A DNA stretch of 64,000 nucleotides from Hepsetus odoe (taxonomy: Eukaryota; Chordata; Actinopteri; Characiformes; Hepsetidae), in contig CM029387.1 of assembly GCA_017165825.1 (NCBI GenBank), positions 14,682,445-14,746,444 on the forward strand, given 5' to 3'. The position numbers were made by a program, and so were the translations under genes. Below the pieces are notes generated by a model. The model saw nothing but the letters and a program-made list of their open reading frames with translations. It did no database searches and was not told the origin of the DNA. The first letter of the stretch is position 1; each line of letters opens with the position of its first letter. Below are positions 1 to 13,180 of this stretch, in pieces.

Positions 1-1276
1 CTGTGGCATTGCTGGGGTTCTAACTGTCAGGACTTATTGCGATTTATGATGGTGACAAGCCTAAAAAATCGAAATACAAACAGAACTGTGATACATAATT
101 CTGAACAAGTATGAAACTAAAAGAAAAAGTGTGAGTGTGATTCATGTGAATGGATGAAGACTAAATGTACCTGAAGCATGGCAGAGAAATCACTGTTTCA
201 TAGAATCTCCATGTTGCAATCAGATCTTCACGGACTGGATTTGTGGCATAATATCGCCATGCAGCCTGGAATAAAACGGAGCTGTTTCAATAACACATGC
301 AGAAAAATATGGATGTCCAGATGAAAGGAGTGACAACTTATTTTTATTTAAACTGATCTTAAGGAACAACAGTGTACTTTATTGTCATATTTTTTTTTCA
401 GGTTATAGACTCAGTCTAAATAGTGTGGATTTCAGGCTTTGTGACTGCCCGGGATGTTTTTTGGCAACAGTCCACAGTATTGATGGTTGAGACTTACTTG
501 TATAAGTCCAGCTGCAGGATGTCTGCGTTTCTCAAAGTGCTTCTGCCTGTGTTGCTCCTGAACCTTAAGAGCCAAACCAGAACCCAGGATCCCCTACAGA
601 CATAACCAATCAAACACAAAAACATCATTTCAGGATTAGCGTCAAACACAGAGAGGCCGGCACCTAACATGTCGCACCGGCTAAATTAATCGTTCAGAAT
701 CCAAGACACCATTTGACACAAAGCACTAACAGGAGCCTATCAAACCAGTATTGATCCTAAGATACACTACAGACACAATCAATCAAATCCAGCATGCAGC
801 GCAACAAAATCCAACTGAACAAAGAGAGATCTTAATTAAAGATACATAAAAGACCTATACAATCAAACCTAAGATACACTTCAGTAAATCATAGAGACAT
901 AAAGCTAAGATATCCTAGAAAAATGCAATTAAATAGTGGCCTTAATGTAACATACCTTCCAGACACAACCAACTGAATCTAAGATGCACTTAATAAATTA
1001 CCAAGCAAACAAAGAGTGGCCTAAATACAAGATGCCCTACAGACACAACAAAACAGGAATAGATGGAGATGAGCACCAATTGTGACATTGCTGTCATATA
1101 AATGCTTATAACAACAAATGTTTTCTGTGTTTGTGCTGTCTTTGTTATTTTTATATTCAGTAAAATCAAGTTTTACCACACCCTTCTTAGATATTAATAT
1201 ATTCTTATATGAATTATCTACCCTTACCTTATAAACACAATGAAGAAGAGGAATGGGGAAGAGCAGGAGTACTCAC
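1..1276 (-). other. kcnq3: kcnq3 intron 6 (partial, cut by window edge)
   Basis: This stretch lies downstream, on the minus strand, of the donor at 1276-1275. I looked for the next KCNQ exon, which should begin with the S6 end motif GILGSG, and did not find it here, so the intron continues past the window start. The only structure noticed is a degenerate repeat at about 590-1060. The short open frames here show no family resemblance. Confidence 0.8.
590..1060. repeat. degenerate tandem repeat (long-unit minisatellite)
   Basis: Phrases such as CTACAGACACAA, CCAATCAAA and AAGATACACT recur every few tens of bases, with many substitutions and indels. It looks like an old A-rich minisatellite. 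Unit length could not be fixed by eye, perhaps 70-80 bp. Confidence 0.5.
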
Positions 1277-1387
1277 AGCTGGCAGAGCGAAGAATGAAAC
1301 ACCAATCAGAGCAAAGGTACCAGCAAGCAGACGTCCTGCCCAAGTCTTCGGTGTCTTATCACCATACCCAATGGTCGTCAAAGTGAT
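1277..1387 (-). CDS. kcnq3: kcnq3 coding exon 6 (selectivity filter, S6)
   Basis: 111 bp, the invariant KCNQ exon 6 length, residues 302-338. It reads ITLTTIGYGDKTPKTW, then AGRLLAGTFALIGVSFFALPA. TIGYGD is the K+ selectivity filter. The residue one before the filter Thr is Thr305 (ACG codon) where human KCNQ3 has Ala315. Donor GTGAGT at 1276-1271. Confidence 0.97.
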
Positions 1388-4300
1388 CTGACAAAGGCGA
1401 AGCGTAACAGTGAGTCTTCATTTTTCCACCAGCCCACAAACAGTATATACCGGCATCAATAACTAAACTGAGAATTCTTAGTTAGTGAGAATTTCAAGCA
1501 CTTGATTACGAGCTCTTGTGTTAAATAGGGCTGTTTCATAGACACAAGTGTAAAGGTGTGAGAATAACACTTATCTATCAGGCATCACTATTGAGTTTGA
1601 GTTGATAATTAGTACGTATCCCCTATTTCTTTAATAAAAAACATTTTAGCTTCAAAATGAGCCATTTTAATTGAAGTACTCTACTTAAGATGTAAGTACT
1701 TCCTCACAGGCAGGACTAGCTAACAAAATGACAGCACACAATATTAACATGAGGTATTAACTGAGGTATTAGTTTTGCTGCAGAACAACATCAGAGATAC
1801 TTTTTCTCCCTCTAATATTAGATTAGCACTTATTTTATCATATTGCCATAATATGATAATACCTAAAATGGGTTTATTAAGCTTTATAAAAGGTTATATA
1901 ATACTGATTAATTAATCCCAGGGGACATATCTGCAACAGAGAAAACCTTTAAAACGTACCTTTTAGTTCAACCAAAACATTACTTTTTCACTTTAAATCT
2001 CAAAAGCTCATATCCACTTATGCCTAAGTGCATGTTATTTGCGGTATTGCTGAATGTAACAGTAAGCATGTGTGTGATTATAAAGTTTTTTGCTGGTTCT
2101 TACCAGCCCCCACCACAGTGCATCTGCATAGGTGTCAAAATCCTGCACCGGTGTGGGAGTGATGTCTTTATCTGACACTTCTGTCATTACAACATCCTTT
2201 TCCACCAAATAAACCAGGAACGAGGCCAAGATCAGAGAGAGGAAACCAATGTACCAGGCAGTGATCAGCTCCTACACATGCAGACAAGGCACACACACAT
2301 AAATAAACCAGGTACGCCACATTTCAACCATGCTGAGACTCCATATCACATAATTCAGATCCACTGCATGTGTATAGTTTGAATGCATGTTTGTGGATTG
2401 TGTGTGTATCAGTAGAGGTGTACCTTGCTGTGGGCATATATTGCAGACCCCAGAAGTTTCCAGGTGCCCCCACGCCGGTCCATGCGCAGCATGCGCAGGA
2501 TCTGCAGAAAACGCAGACTCCGGAGAGATGTGGCCAACACATTTCCCTGATTGCCCAGTGCCACCACAGGCACGGATGCTATCAGCACAAAGATATCTGC
2601 ACAAACACACAATACACCTATTTTGGAACGTTTAGCTATACATAGAAGCTACCTTCTATTTATATTATGACAGCAAAAATATCATACTATCTTCTATACT
2701 ATGATAGGTAGTACCGATAGATGTTAGTCTTAATATCATGTGACAGTATGACATTAAATGCACAAACATGTTTAGCAAGGTCATATTTTTATGCAGTCTA
2801 AAGGATAACTTCACTCATTATAGGGCAATAAAGTGAAGTTTCTGCATAATGCAATAGCTGGAATATAAAAATATGGGTTTGTGCGTCTGTGTGTGTGCGT
2901 GTGTGTGTATGTGTGTAAAAGAGGCACTTACCCAGTATACACAGTGGTTTGCGGGCAAATTTGAGCCGCCCTCTCCAGCCTTTATATCTACAACAGCATC
3001 CCGCTGCCCAGATCCTCAGAACAAATTCCGCCCCGAAAATAAAGATAGTGAATGTTTCCTACGCAAAGAGAATGATGGAAGGAAAATGATATATAATAAC
3101 ATAATATCAGTTAACATATTTATTTCTCTCTGCTCATCCATATATGTCTACTGCTCAGCATTTGCAAAGGGCTCGTTTGAAGATGACAAACTTCAAATGC
3201 TGAACAACCACTCACAGCAGTGACTCATCGTTTAGGGCTCTTTAGTTTCAATTTATGTCCAGAGCCTGGCACAGTGTACAGCTGCTGTTACTGAACACAG
3301 TACTCACACATACTCACATCCATCAGCAGCATATATCATTACTGTCTTGCAAAAAAAGAACAATTTCCACCCATTTTTATTGCAACCTCATGCACTGATG
3401 CACAGTAGTGGTGATAGGAAACAATATATAACCTATATATCTTAGGCCAAAATGCATGTGTAAATATGCTATTTACATTTATGGCATTTTGCAGACACTC
3501 TTATCTAAAGCGACTCCCTTTTCCTAATCAAAGAGACAGTCTCTCTGAAGCAACTTTAAGGGTTTTGCTCAGGAACCCAATGGTGGTGGTGCCGGAGGTA
3601 GGATTAGAATCTGCTACCTCTTAGGCCACAGGCAAGTACCCTACCACTAGACCACCACCACCCTCTTGGTCACCAGCACTCTCTGATAAAAAATGATTCA
3701 TCCTCAGATAAATATGTTAATATTTGTATGCTTGCAAGTCATCCTGGTTTCAATATGGTTTTCCCCCATATTGTTTATATTGAGTTTCATGGAAAAGCAG
3801 AATTCTATTTAGTTTATTATTTATTATTTTATTATAAACATAGTTGCACTGCTTCTTTTGGCCCACATTTTGTGAAATCCACAATGGTTATACTTCAAAA
3901 GGTAGCTGATCCACAAATACATGCGCACACAAGTAACTCTCATTTATTTACCAGAACAACCAGCCAGCGACCAGAGTCATCTTCATACTCTTTAAATGTT
4001 GTCAGAATCGCAAGAATCAGACAGCCCAGCACTATCAAAAACCTAGGGAGAGACAGGAAGAGAGAGTCAGTAAATCTTAAACAAGAAGCACAGATTAATA
4101 AACTGTATTATTGATTGACTCAAGCATAATACTTTAACAGTGTCATATATTTGTCTTATAATGAGATTTTGAACTTAAAAAGGAATGCTCATGATTAAAT
4201 GTTATACTTTTCTATAAGTAACTAATACCTATGTGCCTATATTTTCAATCTGCTGCTGACAATCTCCACCTGGATACCAGGATTGACCAGCAGGGGGAGC

Positions 4301-5216
4301 TGTTTTGTAATTGTGAATGCTGTATGGAGTGAGTAGGATAAACAGGTGTCTTTCTTTCCAATCCTTTTGCTTTACACCACAAAATTATCTTCAGGGTTGG
4401 TCCTGAGGTCCCGCCCAAGGGGGTAATCAAATATAGGGTAAATTTTTGTAATGGTTAAAACTCTGTTTTACAGACAAACATATATTATGCACCCTTTTCT
4501 AGAGCCATAATATTTCAACATTGCTTTTTTTGATTTTGGTTCTTTTAACATTTATAGGACTAACTGTTTATTCAATTCATGATGTGCCATTGACAGTGTA
4601 ACATTGGTTTGGTGTTTGGAAACAACTCTGCACTGCACACTGCAGACTAGCGTTTAAATCCCTGCCTGGATAGAAAACCAGTAAGAATCATACGGCAAAA
4701 CATTCGCCCACAAAAAGGGATAAAAGCATGTTTAATTTTGATCTGTTCACCTCATTTCATTCCCCACTTGAGGACACCCTCTAGTGTTTTACAGGACTGT
4801 TTTATAATGAAAGGAGCAGAAAGTAATATGGCTCTCCTTAAACAGGCTCTGAAAGCAATTCTCATTCCTTAGATGAACAACAGCACACAGGAATGCTGTC
4901 TGATCCAGAAATCTTCAGAAGGCAAAGCAAATCTTTAAGTGTGTGTGTGTTTGTGTATGTGTGCGTCAATATTTCCATGCAAGGTCCCACTTCTCTGCTT
5001 TTTCTTGCCCGCTTGCATGTAATACACCTGGGTGCACAGATTTTTGAAGTACCCATAACACACAGACACAGAACAAAAATAGAACCCGCAGCGCCCTGTT
5101 GATTCTTTCTTTGTCCATCTTTCAGGTGACCTGTTGACACCGTTACCATGGTTACTGTGGATTCAGGGTTTCATTTGATAGCTGCTTTTAACCATAATAT
5201 TTTAACATTCTGAGTA

Positions 5217-5247
<31 letters not shown>

Positions 5248-5373
5248 GAGCGGGAGGGAGAGATGCAGAGAGATGCAGAGAGAGAAGTATAAAACCTGAC
5301 ATCTTTTGTTAACAACAAAATTGCACTTAAGATCAAATAAAAGATGTGAATCTCCCTTACCCATCTGTGTATT

Positions 5374-5410
<37 letters not shown>

Positions 5411-8400
5411 GTACTATATACATATTTAAACACACAGGTCACAAGCTTGCTCATGATCAGATGTCTGGACAGGACACTGTCAGGACAGCAGGACAGAAAA
5501 TTACCTCCAATTGTAGAAAACAATCCTGCCAGTTCTAAGCATAAGGGACCGCTGTACAACGAGTACTCTGAGAAAAATGACCTTTGCTTAGCTGAGATAT
5601 ACATATTCTGTGAGGCAAAGGCAGAAACCAAGGCTAAGGTTCACACAAACATGAATGAAAAAATTCATGCAAATATTAACAGATGCAGGTCAGTCCATTT
5701 ATCCCAGTGAGAGATTTGATGACAGGATGAAGCTGTATTCTCTATGCTCGCATTACAAGAATTGTACATTTATTTTGAGCAGAAAAATTATGAATAATGT
5801 TAAGGATAAATCACTATCACTCACTCATTAATTTTCTGTGCTGCTTGTCCTAATTAGGGTCATAGGGGGTGCTGGAACCTATCCCAGCTCTCAAAGGGCG
5901 AAAGGCAGGGAAACACCCTTGACAGGTCACCAGTACATCATAGGGTAGACAAACAGACACACATTCACAACTAGGGGGCAATTTAGCATATCCAGTACAA
6001 TGTCAGTGCGGTGTCACAACATTTATTTCCGTCCAGAGTTGCATTAATTTTTCACCAAGATCTTGTTGAGGTGATGGGGAGAGTCGGACCGCTGACAAAA
6101 CTCTTCTCCAGCACATCCCAAAGATTCTCAATGGGGTTAAGGTCTGGATTCTGTGGTGGCCAATCCATGTGTGAAAATGATGTCCCTGCTCCCTGAAGCA
6201 CTCTTTTACCATTTGAACCTGATGAATCATGGCACTGTCATCTTGGAATCTGCCTGAGCCATCAGGGAAGAAGAAATTCACTGATGGAATAACCTGGTTA
6301 TTCAGTATATTCAGGTAGTCAGCTGACCTCATTCTTTGGGCACACAACATTGATGAACCTAGACCTGACCAACTGCAGCAACACCAGATCATAGCACTGC
6401 CCCCACAGGCTTGTACGTTAGGCAGTAGGCATGATGGGTGCATGTTTTCATGCGCCTCTCTTCTTACCCTGATGCGCCCATCACTCTGGAACAGGATTAA
6501 TCTGGACTCATCAGACCGCATGACCTTTTTCCATCGCTCCAGAGTTCAATCTTTATGCTCCCTAGCAAACTGAAGCCTTTTTTTTTTATTAGCCTCACTG
6601 ATCAGTGGTTTTCTTAAGGCTACACAGCAGTTTAGTCCCAATCCCATGAGTTCCCTTTGCATGGTGCATGTGGAAATGCTCTTACTTTCACCATTGAACA
6701 TAGCCGTGAGTTCTGCTGTTGTTCTTTTTTGATTTGATTTCAACAAACATTTAAGTTCATTCAAGATCTTTTTCCCACCACATTTCTTCCGTGAAGATGA
6801 TGGTTCCCCACTATCCTTCCAGTTTTTAATAATGCGCTGGATACTTCTTAACCCAAATTTAGTAGTTTCAGCTTCTCCTTAGATGTTTTCTTTGCTTGAT
6901 GCCAATATTTTAACCCTTCTGAAACAGATTAACATCTTTCCACGACCACAGGATGTGTCTTCCAACATGGTTGTTTAAGTAAAGAGAAGCTACTCGCAGC
7001 ATCAGTTAGGGTTAAATAACTTGTTGCCAGCTGAAACATAATCATCCATGCAGTAATTATCCAATGGGAGGCTCTTACCTATTTGCTTTGTTAAATCCAG
7101 GTGGTGACTTTTATTTTGGACAGGCAGTGTATTATGGTTTTGAGTTCTTTCAAGGCCCAAGGAACCTGTTTCAGTAGAAGAAATGTGTTATGTGCGCTGC
7201 ACAATATAAACTGATATAGCTTCAGAATCACACCTTGTTCAGTTTATTTAATCAGGGTTGCTGCATTAGCGCTGTTGAAACATACATGCGTACATAACTT
7301 TTTTTTTCCCAACTCGAATTATAACCGCACAAACATGCCCATGCTCCATGCCGCCGATGAATAACTAATTCCTGCAGTTAGCTATTACAGTTAAATGCTA
7401 CTGCCAAAGTAACTTTTAATATTTCTTAAAACGTAATTTTCCTTTAAATCTTTAAATAAAGAGCAAAAGTCAGCAATGTGTTAAAGGCATTCTACATTAT
7501 ACTGAAAAATGCCAGTTTTATAACTGCTCTTTGTATTTGTAAGTCACATTTAGGCAGACTAATTGAATAGGCAGATTAATTGATTACTTGTTATTAAGGC
7601 CAATTATTTGTTGTTTTGATTAATTCATACGAGGCCTTATCTGATTCATTCAAGTCTATGTGAACACAAAAATCCGATTTTTTTTCTCTTTTCTCTTTGT
7701 TAATATAACAGGACTGAGGTGATTTTTAACAACTATATCCCTTCTGTTCTTTCAGACACTGCATCTTTTCAAGCTGCCACTAACAAAATGGCATTGGACA
7801 GCTCAGTGCATTGGAAGGAGGATGCTACTGGCAATTCCATTCAACCAGCTAACAGACCCTCACTTTGTCCAGCATTGCAGTGAGTAATGGGGTCAGAGGG
7901 AGGGCATGGGCAGGTGATTGAACTCTAAATGTGCTGATGACAAAACCAAAAAAAATAGATCAGACCTTTTCAAAACAGATACTTGACACTTTCTTCAGAC
8001 AAGAAGCATGTGCAGATTTGTGCAGCAATAATGAGCACAGTCATGCTGGAGTTCATTTTTTTTGTTTTTGTTTAACACTGTTCACTGCATTTGCATACAT
8101 CACCATCAGCATCTAGCTGAGTAGGGAGGCATTATTGATTTTCAAAATGAGCACATGCGTGTCTTTTCACGTAAGAGGTCTGTTCATACACTGATTAAAG
8201 ATATGACTCACAGACTAACTAATGATGCACCCAGATGAAAATTCTAGACCGAAACCAAAATCATTTTCAGGTCACACTGAAGTGAGAACAGAATAAAGCT
8301 GAGGATAAGTTAAAACAGCTTACATAAAATAAATCTTATTTGACACCTCGGCCTGTTTATTCAAAGTGCTCTTCTGCCTTCAAAAATACTAACACAAGTA

Positions 8401-10968
8401 TAAACTGTCAAGGTAGAAACATCTGAGCAAAAAGCGGTAAATCAGTACCAAAAAATCAGCATCAGGCTTGTAATGCGAACATTGCTATGCACCCAGAGCC
8501 TCAGTTGAGTCCTCTGGTTGACCTGGGATTTTGAGATAACAGGGCAGGTGACCAGTCAATTTTGCTGACCTTTGGTTATCGCACTGAGAATGATGACAAT
8601 GGTGACTTCCTTCTGCTATTGTTTAGACGTAAATTAATAGCTTTATTCTTTACTTATGCAGGAAAGATTGTTATTGTTATTACAAAATTATTATTACAGT
8701 TATTATTTATTGATTTACATCAATATGCATTAACTATAAATAATAATAATTTCTTATTTAGTGATACTTTGTCATTTAAAAATGAATAGGAACAGGTATT
8801 GGACCTGTAATATTTGTTTGCTGCCGTTCTCGATGCTGTACAATTTTATTGATATTTATGGAGTCCTCTACAGCTCCAGTCATTGAAATTGTGGATTGTA
8901 TTAATAACTGAGTAATCTGCTGATTATTATGATGATCCACAACCTAAATAACACAGGTTTTCCTTTTCATTGATGAACAGAGTAATGGGACTAACAAACA
9001 TCTAGGCTAACAAATGATGCAGAAAAAAGATCTGTATAATAAGTGGACAATTGTGGCAAACCTGTGGTCAATGTTTATTTACCCCAAAGCCTCTTAAAAA
9101 AGCCTCTTGAAACAGACACAATGTGTATTACTCAGCACATCTATGTGTTGTCTTAAAAGTTTGATTGAACTGTACCATCTGAAAAGAATTGGTAACATCC
9201 TAGCAACCACCAGGGATACATTAGCAACCACCCAACAGCACCCTAATAACCTTCTGGAAAGCCATGGCAACCACCTAGGAAGACTAAAGCAACTCTCAGA
9301 TGCATCACAGCAGGTGGCCACACCTTAGCAACAACCTGAAATACAATTGTAGCCATCACACTCTAGTAACCATCTAGAACACCACGGCAACCACCTAGGA
9401 ATACCCTCTAGATGTAAACAGCAACAGTATGTATTGCCATAGCAACCAACTAGAACACCACTGTAACCCACCAGTAGTTAGCGGCAATCATCTAAGAACA
9501 ATGCCAACCTTAACAACCACCAGAAATATCATAGCAACCTCCAATTTGCTGTGACGTAGTGTGACGCAGTCACACTTTCCATTATCTTAAGGAACATATG
9601 ATTAAATATCTGATATAAATATGTTTGGGCTTTACACAAAATGTTCTCAAATACAAATAAATTATTTTGTAAAAAAACATCCTCGTTTTCAGAAAAGAAG
9701 AGGCCCACAAAAGCCAGTCTGTTGTCTTGTTTCATCATTGTGAAAAGGTCCAAGGTACAGTAATGAACATCCCTCAGCGGAAATCAACATCCTAAGAAGA
9801 GATTTGGAAGTTCTTTCTACAAGAAAGCTCATCATCAGAGAGTTCAGGCTGTGCTGAAGGATAATGGAGGTCCTAATACATATTCACTTTAAAGCTGGTT
9901 AGAATTATACAAACTCTCTTTGTATTACATGTATTTACATGTATGGTGCCACTAAATGTTGTTATAAATCACTATACCTCTTGTCTCCTTTTCCTTCCAA
10001 AATATTAAGAAATGACTGGTGGCTCAATACTTTTGAACTGTACTGTACGGCTACCTCAGATGATTAATTGCAACACCCAGCTGCCCACAAAAAATAAAGA
10101 GTTTTCATATTTTTTTTCATTTCTGTCATTGCACAAAGCACAGCACACAGTGAGACACAACAAAATTAAACCTCTGCATTTTATGCATACACACATACAC
10201 ACCGTGCAGCAGGGGGCAGCTACTAAAAGCACCCAGGGAGCAGTGGTGGGGGCGATACCTTGCTCAAGGGTACCTCAGGGCAACCTACTGGTCTGGGATT
10301 GGAACCCACGACCTTTCCTAACCACTAAGCCACCGCTGTATCTATCTAATGTCGTCACTGGGAAAGAAAAATTCTGAACGTATGTTCCTCATTTGTTTTT
10401 CTTTTTCTCTTTTGAATATACATTAAGTACAGGATGCTGCTGCTGCTGCTGCTGCAGTACAACATCCAACTGCACAAAACACCTAATCACATTAATTAGC
10501 AGTGGGAGCTAATGTGTATTTAGCAAATGAATGCAACACCCAGCCCAGTAGTTAGTGATCACGCTTGAAACAGTGTAATAATGCTAGACCTGATTACATT
10601 TACTGTCTCAGCGTAATTAACAGCACACTGAGTGCAGGCCTGTGCGTATTCATTGCATTTATTTTACTGCTCTCAGAGAAGGAGTAAATACAATTTAAAA
10701 AAGAGTTACTAATAATGGTATTGATCAAAAATAACATGCATTAACGTAATGTTTCATCATATATTTTGTGCGAGTTTTAAGTATTAGTATGGAATCGGCA
10801 TTGCCAAGAAAATAATTAGTCTGGCTTGTAACACAGCTTACTATGCGGTCCACACCAAAAGTACTGGAAGAGAAAGGCCAATTCATTTGTTTGACTGATT
10901 TGTTTTGCACTGAAATACTTTAATTTAGGCATCAAAAGATGAATAGAAGATGCGAGATCAATTTCCTG

Positions 10969-11002
<34 letters not shown>

Positions 11003-12339
11003 CAAACTGCATAGAACATAAACACCTTTAATATCAGGCTACCCTATTCGTATATCCTTAGTTTTACACAAGACTTAATACATCTATTAATAGACTTAAT
11101 AGATACAGCCTGCACTTGATGTTAGAAAACAGCACAAAAAGCAACCCATAAAGATTGTAATTGTTGAAAACACAAAAAACACAAAAAGTTAGTGCCTGGT
11201 GTTGCAGGCAGGTGATTTTAATGTTACCACTGTTCCTATTAATGCAAAAAAACCACAAGACCTCTCAGTGTGTAATGTGCTATCTGTCATCAAGACGTTA
11301 ACAGCAGATTCTTTATGTTTTGTAAGTTGCACCTGTATCAAAGTTGCATCCACACATGTCAGGTTGCAGTGTTTCCCAAATGATACTGTTGCTAGTTCAG
11401 AATTTGGCATTCCATGGACCCCTCTAAACACAAGATTTTTCCCAGTGATACACACACTGTAAAAAGGAGTGATAATTTTCTTTTTTCATAATCCCTTTCA
11501 TTTAGAATCAAGATCATCATCCTCCCCCAAAACACCTCAAGGTGATCACTGATCCTCCTCCATGTTTTGCTGCAGAAATCACACATTCTGTTCTGCCCTT
11601 TCCCCTATTCGCTGCCTGACATAAACCCTTCAACTATTGTCCACAAGACCTGTTCTTAGTCCTGACAATTCCTGTGTTTGGTCCATTGTAGTCTCTTTTT
11701 ATTGGTAATACCACAAAGGAAAGATTTCTGGCCACAATTTCAATTCTGACATTAATAAACAGAATTCCAGCACAAAGTGAACGTCAATGTGCTAAAGACA
11801 GACCTGATACTGTATGTCTGGTATGTTTGTGGCTAAATATGGTCTTAATACTGCCTATAAAATATTGAAACTAGTTGCATTTACCTTAATGTTTATTAAA
11901 TGTTAATGTTTATATACTAGACAACTAGACAAAAGCAGATGTAATGGCTATATATAGTTGTTCATGAAATTAAAGAGAAAGTGACAAATGATTCATAGAA
12001 CTCTGAGACACGCACGTGCACGCATCCATCATATACTCAGCCACACTGTCATCATAATCATAACGAAGACAAATGAGGGACCATTTGAACAGGATTAATG
12101 AGTCAGTCTCTCTCTATCTGTCGCATGTTCTTTTTATTTCCTTTTCTCTGGCTCGTTCCTTTTGCCTCTGTCTCTCTCTCTCTCTCTCTTTCTCACTCTT
12201 TTTTCCTCGCCTTCATGCCTACTTTGTCATCACTGTTACCATCATTATCATTATCCTAATCATTACCATCATCATTATTTGACTTTGTGCATGTGCGTCT
12301 GTGTGATTTAAGCTAATAAATGAACTCTGAAAGCAGCAG

Positions 12340-12392
<53 letters not shown>

Positions 12393-13134
12393 CTGCTCTG
12401 CTCGCACCAGCTGTATAAAGCAGAATTCTTTAGTGATAAGCAGAATGGCACTCATCCACAGAGGGTGAACAGGTGCGTCTGCTTACGCTCTTACATTAGA
12501 ATGCGGAAGCACCGTACATAATAAACATGACGCTGCTAGTTTTTAGGATTTGGTACATTCGGTTTATATTCCTGTCCCATTTCTGTCCCATTCCTGTCTA
12601 TTGCTGAAATCGCCCATCAGTTTTGGGTAATTTCTTTTCGCAGTAGTCTGAATTTGTTACGTCATGATCTTTAAATAAAATAAATGAAACATTAATCAAA
12701 ATAATATATTTTAACAGATGTTTATACATATATAGATAAAATAAAATAAAATAAGCAGCATCACTGTAATCCTGTTGACAGAACACACACTCACACATAA
12801 ACACACTTGGGCTCTTGCTGGAAAAGTGTTTGTGTGATACTCAGGCCATGAGCTTTAATGAGAGAATCAGGGTCTCTGACTCACACGCACACACACACAC
12901 ACGCACACACACGCACGCACTTACACACACACACACATGAGGAGGCTAAAATGTAAGGTTGCTGGTTTACTGCAGTACTCAGCAAAAATCAGACACACAA
13001 AAATAAATTCACAGACACAAACAAACACGCACCTCCACACACACACACACACACACACTAAAGGTGAGCCGTTTCCTTCAAAAGGAGGAGAGTGTTCTCT
13101 GGAGTACTTAGGGAGAGGGGGGGAGAGCGAGAGG

Positions 13135-13180
<46 letters not shown>

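Noticed and set aside
423..605. Short open frame near the window start as a possible kcnq3 exon 7
   Set aside because: Wrong strand and no GILGSG or calmodulin-binding helix text.
5140..5153. GTTACCATGGTTAC as an X-box
   Set aside because: One constrained position (A to T in the second half-site) fails; similar CCATGG contexts occur by chance.
6003..6521. 172-codon open frame on the minus strand
   Set aside because: Tc1 transposase remnant, reported as a mobile element.
9185..9545. CRISPR-like regular repeats
   Set aside because: Units are degenerate, spacing is irregular and the context is a vertebrate intron; a minisatellite.
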